A stretch of 7,745 nt of DNA from Promethearchaeota archaeon (lineage in GTDB: Archaea; Asgardarchaeota; Lokiarchaeia; Sigynarchaeales; SOKP01), in the NCBI GenBank assembly GCA_030608765.1, contig JAUWDN010000034.1:1-7745 (forward strand), in the 5' to 3' direction. The notes beneath the pieces were generated by a model. The model worked only from the letters and a program-made list of their open reading frames with translations. It was not told where the DNA came from and made no database searches. The stretch's first letter is position 1. Each line of letters begins with the position of its first letter. The position numbers were made by a program, and so were the translations under genes. Shown here in pieces: positions 1 to 5,044 of this stretch.

Positions 1-40
1 ATTTGTTTATAGAATATAAAATTTAGCTGTTTTTAGTAAA

Positions 41-53
41 TGTAAGACTTACA
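41..53. promoter_or_regulatory. 13-bp palindrome, possible operator
   Basis: TGTAAG-A-CTTACA is a perfect 6-bp inverted repeat around one central base. It lies in an AT-rich stretch with no reading frame (1-180), about 65 bases before the TATA-like box of the aminotransferase gene. It could bind a dimeric regulator of that gene or of a gene left of the window. Such a short palindrome can arise by chance in AT-rich DNA, so the call is weak. Confidence 0.25.
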
Positions 54-114
54 AATAATAAAATTGCTAATTCTTGAGGATTAAATTATCGATTTTAACA
101 ATCTCTTTTCATAA

Positions 115-158
115 AATTTATAACTTTGTGTGAATGAATTAGAACTAATTTTATTCAC
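115..158 (+). promoter_or_regulatory. Putative dapL promoter: TATA-like box and hairpin/palindrome
   Basis: TTTATAA at 117-123 resembles an archaeal TATA box and would place transcription start near 145-150. Overlapping that point, GTGAAT (130-135) plus AATTA (137-141) pair with TAATT (146-150) plus ATTCAC (153-158) around a GAAC loop, leaving a small bulge (G136 opposite T151-T152). The structure ends 12 bases before the SD-like GGTG of the gene. It could be an operator over the start site or a 5' leader hairpin controlling translation. The pairing is seen directly; the regulatory role is inferred. Confidence 0.35.
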
Positions 159-170
159 TGAAATTCTCGC

Positions 171-174
171 GGTG
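171..174 (+). promoter_or_regulatory. SD-like site that supports an ATT start
   Basis: GGTG, the core of the archaeal/bacterial GGAGGTGA anti-16S sequence, ends six bases before the ATT codon at 181. That is normal spacing. No comparable site precedes the TTG at 265 or the CTG at 214, which are the nearest conventional start codons in this frame. It therefore argues for initiation at 181. Confidence 0.4.
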
Positions 175-180
175 TTTTAA

Positions 181-1356
181 ATTAATATAAAATATGCTTA
201 TAGAATAAACAAACTGCCTGTATACATTTTTGCTGAAATTGAACAAATAATAAATAAAAAGAAATTGGAAGGGGTTGACTTAATTCCATTAGGTATAGGT
301 GATCCCGATTTAACGACCCCCGAACTGATTATAACCGAGATTATAAAACAAGTAAAAAATCCCGAAAATCAAAATTACCCAACAAGTATGGGTGAACAAG
401 ACTTCAGAGAGGCTGTACAAAGGTGGTATAAAGTAAGATTTAATTTGGATTTCGATGCAAACGATGAAGTAACTAATTTAATCGGAGGAAAGGAAGGAGT
501 AGCAAATATCGCTAGAGCATTTGTTAACCCAGGAGATATCGTGTTATGCCCGAATCCCGGATATCCAGTTTATGAAAATGGTGCTACTAAGCTTTGTGAC
601 GGAAAAGCATATCTAGTCCCATTATTAGAAGAAAACAATTTTTTACCGGACTTTGATGCAATTGACGCAGAAATCCTCAAAAAAGCTAAATTAATGTATT
701 TGAATTACCCCAATAACCCTACAGGGGCAATAGCACCTAAAGAATTCTTAAAATTGGCAGTAGATTACGCTGAAGATTATAAATTTCTCATTGTTTACGA
801 TAATCCTTATTCAGAGTTCACATATGGAGACTACATTGCTCCGTCGCTTTTAGAAATAGATCAGAATCATGTTGAAATAAATAGCGCATCAAAAATGTTT
901 TGCATGACCGGATTTAGGTGTGGTTGGGCAGTTGGCCATAAAGATGTCATTACAGGAATAAGAAATGTAAAGTCTCATATTGACTCTGGTTGTCCAAGGT
1001 TTATACAAAAGGCAGTAGCTAAAGGTTTAAATGAATATACATCCCACGAAAAACCAAAAATTGTAAAAGAAATTGTTAGAACATACGAAAGAAGGCGGGA
1101 TGTGCTAATAAAGGGGCTCAATAATATCGGATGGAAAACAAAAAAACCTAAAGCAACTTTTTTCATCTGGACTCACATACCAGAAGGAGAAACTGATAGT
1201 ATGGATTTTGTGAAAAAGTTAATTGATAAAGGAGTAATTCTAACGCCTGGTATTGGTTTTGGCAAATTTGGAGAAGGTTTTGTGAGATTTGCCTTAACTC
1301 AACCAATTGATAAAATAAGAGAAGCTTTAGAAAGAATTGAAAGAATACTCAATTAG
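181..1356 (+). CDS. dapL: LL-diaminopimelate aminotransferase-type PLP enzyme, apparent ATT start
   Basis: This is a fold-type I PLP aminotransferase. DapL enzymes transfer the amino group of glutamate to tetrahydrodipicolinate, giving LL-diaminopimelate for lysine synthesis in the cytosol. Numbering from ATT 181 (391 residues, normal for the family): LGIGDPDL near 36-43, the NYPNNPTG loop at 175-182, the PLP-pyridine Asp in VYDN at 207, the Schiff-base Lys in SASK at 238, and the substrate-carboxylate Arg in VRFA at 369. The frame stays open upstream of the TTG at 265 back to a TAA at 178. Those 28 codons read as the conserved family N-terminus (YRINKLPVYIFAEIE), so the TTG start would truncate a real part of the protein. 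No ATG, GTG or TTG exists there; ATT 181 follows an SD-like GGTG. No other lysine gene is in the window. A related aminotransferase specificity is possible. Confidence 0.85.
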   Translation: MNIKYAYRINKLPVYIFAEIEQIINKKKLEGVDLIPLGIGDPDLTTPELIITEIIKQVKNPENQNYPTSMGEQDFREAVQRWYKVRFNLDFDANDEVTNLIGGKEGVANIARAFVNPGDIVLCPNPGYPVYENGATKLCDGKAYLVPLLEENNFLPDFDAIDAEILKKAKLMYLNYPNNPTGAIAPKEFLKLAVDYAEDYKFLIVYDNPYSEFTYGDYIAPSLLEIDQNHVEINSASKMFCMTGFRCGWAVGHKDVITGIRNVKSHIDSGCPRFIQKAVAKGLNEYTSHEKPKIVKEIVRTYERRRDVLIKGLNNIGWKTKKPKATFFIWTHIPEGETDSMDFVKKLIDKGVILTPGIGFGKFGEGFVRFALTQPIDKIREALERIERILN

Positions 1357-1373
1357 GGTACTATAACTTTAGA

Positions 1374-1580
1374 CTATTTCTTAATAGATTTTCTTTTCCA
1401 CCAATCATAATCTTTATTAATTTCTTCCTCAATTTCAATTTCTCCGGGAATCCAGTTTGAATAATCCATATATTTCCAAAAGGTACTTTCATTTGTATGT
1501 GTTCTTTCGTCCTTTATTGGAACTGTATTATTTTCTATGGCAATCTGACTTTGAATTTTATCAAGAACTCGTTTTTCCAT
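1374..1580 (-). CDS. Small hypothetical protein, 68 aa (copy A of a duplicated module)
   Basis: I do not recognise the family. The protein is highly charged, with no membrane segment or signal peptide. It has an acidic stretch after the PGEIE motif (45-49) and a basic, Trp-containing C-terminus (DYDWWKRK, then KK). The start is convincing: GGAGGTGA at 1592-1585 (minus strand) sits four bases before ATG. The gene converges on dapL, with only 17 bases between the two stop codons. Its last 28 residues align without gaps with the last 28 of the small ORF at 2038-2232, sharing the S, PG, IE, E and Y positions (about 9 identities). Both ORFs have an inverted repeat upstream. The strong SD and the related second copy make it likely to be a real gene; function unknown. 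Confidence 0.6.
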   Translation of the reverse strand: MEKRVLDKIQSQIAIENNTVPIKDERTHTNESTFWKYMDYSNWIPGEIEIEEEINKDYDWWKRKSIKK

Positions 1581-1584
1581 TTTT

Positions 1585-1592
1585 TCACCTCC
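1585..1592 (-). promoter_or_regulatory. Full-consensus ribosome binding site of the 68-aa ORF
   Basis: Read on the minus strand this is GGAGGTGA, fully complementary to the 16S anti-SD, four bases before the ATG at 1580. It is the best SD site in the window after that of the large membrane gene, and it is the main reason to accept this short ORF. Confidence 0.7.
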
Positions 1593-1662
1593 AATTTTTT
1601 TTTACTAATCCTGAGGTGCCGGAATCCCCTATGATCTCATTTTAATTATATTTAATTTCTTT

Positions 1663-1722
1663 GATGAGAGAGCAAATCCAAGAAAAAATTAAAAAGAAGA
1701 TCGAAGAGGATTGGCTCTCATC
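1663..1722. repeat. Inverted repeat upstream of small ORF A (copy 1)
   Basis: GAGAGCAAATCC (1668-1679) pairs with GGATTGGCTCTC (1708-1719), with one A/G mismatch, around a 28-base purine-rich loop. An outer GAT/ATC extends the stem past a 2-base bulge. The element lies 70 bases upstream of the SD of the minus-strand small ORF. It is related to the inverted repeat at 2309-2365 in arms, loop (shared AATTAAAAAGAA) and position. It could be a leader hairpin of the small gene, a protein-binding palindrome or a termination structure. Confidence 0.6.
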
Positions 1723-2037
1723 TATAATAACAATAATAATACTACTACCGCAACTAACAAAATGCTTCTAACTCTTAAAATTGAATATTTAGTAGTATTA
1801 TTTAAAATCATTAGAATAAATAAAATAATGAGGCTATTTAAATGTTTCATTTTTTATTCCCATTTTATAAAAAATCATTCAAATATAATGAATTTAATAT
1901 TATAATTGATTTGTTCATCTAAAAATGAATATATATCAATCTAATTAACTTTAAAATTGTATAGAATTAAAGATTCCAAAATTATAGCTTTCTCAGCCAA
2001 TAGATTGTGGTTAAGAGTAAATAGAAAAAAATAAAAA
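1723..2037. other. AT-rich noncoding stretch with a trinucleotide-like tract
   Basis: No supportable gene is seen. At about 1723-1752 there is a low-complexity run of ATA/ACA/AAT/ACT triplets directly after the inverted repeat. The remainder is AT-rich, with stops in all frames and no SD-linked start. If the small ORF at 1374-1580 is transcribed leftward, its promoter should lie here or inside the inverted repeat; several TATA-like runs exist, but none stands out. Confidence 0.5.
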
Positions 2038-2232
2038 TTATTTTGATAGTTTTGAATATTTTTGTCTCAGATAAGCAATTCTTTTTTGGTCTTCACTTTC
2101 AATTTTACCAGGGTAGGCATCTGAGATATCAAAAGACATCATAACAGGCGCAATATCAGAACTCCAATCTTTATAATAGTCCAATATGGGATCAGATTCT
2201 ATTTTATCTGCCAATTCATTTTTCACCTCCAT
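2038..2232 (-). CDS. Small hypothetical protein, about 58-64 aa (copy B, start uncertain)
   Basis: Family not recognised. The protein is polar and charged, with no membrane segment. The C-terminal half SDAYPGKIESEDQ... ends in a Lys-rich tail and aligns without gaps over 28 residues with the small ORF at 1374-1580. The N-termini share (L/A)DKI. The start is ambiguous. The first ATG (2232) overlaps the GGAGGTGA motif (2230-2223) itself. The ATG with ideal spacing (2219-2217) is out of frame and meets a stop after six codons. The in-frame TTG at 2214, eight bases after the SD, would give 58 residues. Either TTG is used or a one-base loss has damaged the start. It is a real gene or a recently decayed one; function unknown. 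Confidence 0.5.
   Translation of the reverse strand: MEVKNELADKIESDPILDYYKDWSSDIAPVMMSFDISDAYPGKIESEDQKRIAYLRQKYSKLSK
2223..2230 (-). promoter_or_regulatory. GGAGGTGA ribosome binding site at small ORF B
   Basis: On the minus strand this is a perfect GGAGGTGA, the same motif as in front of the 68-aa ORF. It begins two bases after the A of the first in-frame ATG, so that ATG cannot be served by it. It fits the in-frame TTG at 2214 or the out-of-frame ATG at 2219. Confidence 0.6.
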
Positions 2233-2308
2233 TTTATGATTTTGATTTTTGCTTCAAGAATTAAACCCTTATCCCGCTTTTTCTTAGAAATTAATAGACA
2301 TTTTACGT

Positions 2309-2365
2309 AGAGAATAAATCCAAACAATTAAAAAGAAAAAGAGAAGGAAGAAGGATTTATTCTCT
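2309..2365. repeat. Perfect inverted repeat upstream of small ORF B (copy 2)
   Basis: AGAGAATAAATCC (2309-2321) is exactly complementary to GGATTTATTCTCT (2353-2365), giving 13 uninterrupted base pairs around a 31-base loop that is A/G-rich on the plus strand. It lies 78 bases upstream of the SD of the minus-strand small ORF. Compared with copy 1 (GAGAGC... here GAGAAT...), two adjacent pairs have changed on both arms together, which preserves pairing. That points to selection on the palindrome or hairpin, not only on primary sequence. Confidence 0.65.
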
Positions 2366-2589
2366 TCATAATACTGTAATTAAGGGAATAATGGTGCTCT
2401 TGCAGCCAACCCATGAACCAGTATTATGTCGCGAAAAATTCATTATTAAAAAAATAGAACGAGTGGATACTAATAAATATTGTGGGTATTTTTTCCCATG
2501 TGTTTTAATATAATAAATAAATTTAACCAAAGTTGTAAAGAAAGCTGTTTAATAACCTATTAAATTAATTGTGCTTTAATTAAACTATA
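2366..2589. other. Noncoding stretch before the GH4 gene
   Basis: No convincing gene. A less AT-rich patch at about 2391-2425 begins a 40-codon plus-strand ORF (2391-2513) with no good SD and no recognisable product. The rest is AT-rich, with TATA-like runs. It probably carries the divergent promoters of the minus-strand small ORF and of the GH4 gene. Confidence 0.4.
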
Positions 2590-2610
2590 TAGATGTAATG
2601 CAAACATCTA
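2585..2610 (+). promoter_or_regulatory. Putative GH4 promoter with palindromic operator
   Basis: TAGATGT (2590-2596) and ACATCTA (2604-2610) form a perfect 7-bp inverted repeat around a 7-base spacer, ending 22 bases before the ATG. A TATATAG run at about 2586-2592 overlaps its left arm. If that is the TATA box, transcription starts just after the palindrome and a bound dimer would block it. A sugar-responsive repressor would suit a glycosidase gene, but that is inference. Confidence 0.4.
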
Positions 2611-2632
2611 AATTAACTCATATCAAAGAAGA

Positions 2633-3955
2633 ATGAATAAAAGAATCGTTCTAATTGGGGCTGGTAGCACCTCTTTTGGGCCTTCTACTTTTTTAGATCT
2701 TTACCAGAGCAATTATCTACAGGGATCAACAATAGTCTTACACGATATCAACAAAGAACACTTAGAAGTTATTTATGAATTAATTGGGGCTGAAAACAAG
2801 ATACATAATAATAAATTCAACATTGAAAGCACTATAAATCGTGAAGAAGCATTAAATGGAGCAGATTTCGTTATAAGCTCAATAGAGGTTGGAGAACGCT
2901 TTAAATTATGGAGAGAAGACTATGAAATTCCTAGAAAGTATGGATCGACTCAAATACTAGGCGAATGCGGGGGGCCAGGAGGTACTATGCACGCTTTTAG
3001 AATAATTCCTCCCATTTTGGAGATTGTTAAAGATGTGAATAAAATTTGTCCTGATGCATTTTTCATAAATTTTTCTAATCCTATGGCGAGGGTATGCTTG
3101 GCTATTAAAAGAACAGCTCCAAATCTTAAATTTATTGGACTTTGCCATCAAATCGGAGATTTGAATTATCATTTACCTCTTATGCTCAAAAAGAAATTGG
3201 GAAATTTAAAATTGATGCCCTATGGATTAAATCATTTTGGATTTTTGATGGGTCTCGAAGAACTACCTTCTGGAAAAGACTTGATGCCTGAGTTTAACAA
3301 AATAGCATTAGAATATTTCAATCAACACAAAGATAAGTTTCAATTTTCTACTTTAACACTTGAGGTTTATAAAAGATTTAGATACTTTCCCTATGTAAGC
3401 GATACCCACCTTGGTGAATACTTACGGTTTGGTGAAGAATTTACTGAAACATCGGATATGACAGATTGGATTGATAGAACTGAAAAATTTGGTGAGATGA
3501 TTTATAAACGTGTTATGAGAAACTTTAAGCGCTTTAAAGAAGGAAGATATCGCAAAAAAGGAATGTTCTATAAAGGAACATCAGGAGAAAGAGCAATTCC
3601 TATAATCGAAGCAATTATTTCTGACAGTAATTCTTATGAAAGCGCAGTTAATGTTCCAAACGATAATATCATCGAAAATTTATCTCAAGATCTTGTTATT
3701 GAGTGCCCAGTAATAGTTAATAAGAGTGGTGTAAAAGGAGTTAAATGGGGTAAATTACCACGTGATATTGCTGCAATACTTCGTATTGAAGCTTCGATCC
3801 AAGATTTGTGTGTTGAAGCAATTCTTCATAAATCAAAAGACTTAGCAATCGCAACCTTAGCTATTGATCCCAATGTGGGTAGTTTCGAGATGGCGGAAAA
3901 AATATTTAACGAAATGAGAGAGAAACAAAAAGAATTCATTCCCAATTTTCAATAA
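2633..3955 (+). CDS. Glycoside hydrolase family 4 enzyme (alpha-galactosidase/alpha-glucosidase/alpha-glucuronidase type)
   Basis: GH4 enzymes cleave glycosidic bonds by an NAD+-dependent oxidation-elimination mechanism that needs a divalent metal such as Mn2+. The 440 residues are a full family length. The N-terminal Rossmann dinucleotide site is IVLIGAGSTSFG (5-16), followed by the Asp of LHDIN (about 38). Further signatures are GADFVISSIEVG (76-87), GGPGG (113-117), the SNP motif with Asn149, GLCHQIG with metal-ligand Cys171, LNHFG with metal-ligand His201, and SDTHLGEYL (256-264). The substrate cannot be fixed from sequence: the motifs fit the alpha-glycosidase branch better than 6-phospho-beta-glucosidases. 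There is no signal peptide, so it should act on imported sugars in the cytosol. The start is the only sensible ATG; the preceding AAAGAAG is a weak SD. It stands alone between a palindromic promoter region and a hairpin/T-run, so it is probably monocistronic. Confidence 0.92.
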   Translation: MNKRIVLIGAGSTSFGPSTFLDLYQSNYLQGSTIVLHDINKEHLEVIYELIGAENKIHNNKFNIESTINREEALNGADFVISSIEVGERFKLWREDYEIPRKYGSTQILGECGGPGGTMHAFRIIPPILEIVKDVNKICPDAFFINFSNPMARVCLAIKRTAPNLKFIGLCHQIGDLNYHLPLMLKKKLGNLKLMPYGLNHFGFLMGLEELPSGKDLMPEFNKIALEYFNQHKDKFQFSTLTLEVYKRFRYFPYVSDTHLGEYLRFGEEFTETSDMTDWIDRTEKFGEMIYKRVMRNFKRFKEGRYRKKGMFYKGTSGERAIPIIEAIISDSNSYESAVNVPNDNIIENLSQDLVIECPVIVNKSGVKGVKWGKLPRDIAAILRIEASIQDLCVEAILHKSKDLAIATLAIDPNVGSFEMAEKIFNEMREKQKEFIPNFQ

Positions 3956-3969
3956 AAAAAAATTATTAT

Positions 3970-3987
3970 ATTCTACCAGAATTTTTC
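3970..3987 (+). terminator. Small hairpin with T-run after the GH4 gene
   Basis: ATTCT-ACC-AGAAT forms a 5-bp stem directly followed by a T-rich run, 15 bases past the GH4 stop. The stem is short and AT-rich, so the T-run may matter more than the hairpin, as in archaeal termination. Confidence 0.4.
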
Positions 3988-4054
3988 AATTAAGTTATGA
4001 TTTTACCATATTTTATTCAATTTTACCCCTTTCTTCACATAAACATTTTTTAAG

Positions 4055-4090
4055 GAAAGTTTCTATTTATCTCAGAGTAGAGAAACTATC
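4055..4090 (+). promoter_or_regulatory. Inverted repeat in front of the membrane-protein operon
   Basis: AGTTTCT (4058-4064) pairs with AGAAACT (4081-4087), and the flanking GA/TC extends the stem past one A/A mismatch. The second arm ends 13-16 bases before the ATG at 4103. There is no good SD in front of that ATG (only TTGGGAAA), so a leader hairpin or an operator at the transcription start are both plausible. Confidence 0.35.
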
Positions 4091-4102
4091 TTTATTGGGA
4101 AA

Positions 4103-5044
4103 ATGAAATCTAATAAAAACGGAAGCTCTGAAGGTAAAATTGAAAAAGCCACCGAATTGCTCTGGAAAATATGGTGGTTTAGTTTCTATTTAATTATAGT
4201 GCCTTCCTTAGTCGCTGTAGTAGGTTTTTTCATTTTCTTCTTTATTGGAAAAGACATTTATGTCTCAATTGGTTTATCAGTTATAACTTTCATGTTTGTT
4301 CTGTTGTTTTTCTATAAAGCATTTGATAAATATAGAGATAATCCATTTTTCCTAAACACAAAAAATAACCTTTCTGCTAGAATCAATATACTTTTCTTAA
4401 TTACAATTTTAGCCTTGATTGTAACTCCTATTTTCGTTATTTTGACTCCAGGAGACAATTATTTTGAACTCTTACCTTTAATTTCATTTATCGTATTATA
4501 TAATATTGTATATTATTATTACTACAACCAACCTATAGATATTTTTGATTTTGTTGTAGAAAAATACAAACATGAAATACCTATTTCTCAGTGGATTAAA
4601 AAACCACATAATTTTATAATACTCGTTAATTACATCATTCACATCGTATTTCTGTCTTATACTTTTGATACGAAAATATCATGGTTGTTTCCACTTGTCT
4701 CGAATATCATATTTTATCTTATTTCTCGACTAACAACCATGAAGACCATAAAGGTTTTATCTACATCAAATAAAAATAGCAACGAATTTTTACTGGAGTT
4801 AACTAAATATAAGAAAAAGTTTGTAAATTCTATCCTAGGTTTAACATTCGCATTATTGATTCAAATGCCATTTGCAATAACCTTGATCTTTATTTTCATG
4901 GGTATTCAACACGAAATCATAGAAATTATTACAATCTCGATTTTATCTCTTATCTTATTATTATTCTACTTTAAAATCAGATTGTATATAAGTTCGTTTT
5001 ATAGCAAAATTCTCAGGAGGTTTGAAATCGATGAATTCGAGTAA
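4103..5044 (+). CDS. Polytopic membrane protein of unknown function, 313 aa, about 8 helices
   Basis: I do not recognise a named family. A hydrophilic N-terminus of about 20 residues is followed by roughly eight hydrophobic segments: 24-49, 51-71, 93-114, 122-141, 170-187, 192-208, 243-267 and 272-290. They form four hairpins separated by Lys/Arg-rich loops (72-92, 142-169, 209-240) and a basic tail (291-313), which puts the loops and both ends inside by the positive-inside rule. No catalytic or transport motif is visible. The last hairpin begins KKKFVNSI, similar to KKFTNTI in the downstream giant protein, and the hairpin architecture is the same, so the two may share an origin. The downstream gene overlaps it by 14 bases, implying co-transcription and perhaps a common complex. 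Confidence 0.85.
   Translation: MKSNKNGSSEGKIEKATELLWKIWWFSFYLIIVPSLVAVVGFFIFFFIGKDIYVSIGLSVITFMFVLLFFYKAFDKYRDNPFFLNTKNNLSARINILFLITILALIVTPIFVILTPGDNYFELLPLISFIVLYNIVYYYYYNQPIDIFDFVVEKYKHEIPISQWIKKPHNFIILVNYIIHIVFLSYTFDTKISWLFPLVSNIIFYLISRLTTMKTIKVLSTSNKNSNEFLLELTKYKKKFVNSILGLTFALLIQMPFAITLIFIFMGIQHEIIEIITISILSLILLLFYFKIRLYISSFYSKILRRFEIDEFE
5015..5021 (+). promoter_or_regulatory. Ribosome binding site of the giant membrane protein
   Basis: AGGAGGT lies nine bases before the ATG at 5031 and inside the coding sequence of the upstream membrane gene. It fixes the start of the downstream frame and shows that the two are arranged for translation from one mRNA. Confidence 0.75.

Noticed and set aside
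1..180. End of an upstream coding gene
   Set aside because: All plus-strand frames contain early stops and no conserved peptide was recognised; it reads as intergenic regulatory DNA.
1664..1771. 35-codon plus-strand ORF through inverted repeat 1, encoding a helix-like EKIKKKIEED peptide
   Set aside because: The matching frame in the related repeat (2309-2365) has a stop near its beginning and another soon after. There is no SD, and the paired changes in the arms are better explained by structure than by coding.
1711..1905. Plus-strand open frame of 64 codons beginning with TTG inside the inverted repeat
   Set aside because: It starts in a repeat arm with no SD, runs through a triplet-repeat tract and then AT-rich sequence that reads as random Ile/Asn/Lys/Phe.
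2391..2513. 40-codon plus-strand ORF in a less AT-rich patch
   Set aside because: There is no proper SD, no recognisable product and no second copy. The local composition alone does not make it a gene.
4103..5044. Possible transporter or sensor assignment for the 313-residue membrane protein
   Set aside because: No signature motif of any transporter, kinase, rhomboid or glycosyltransferase family could be seen; only the topology is supportable.
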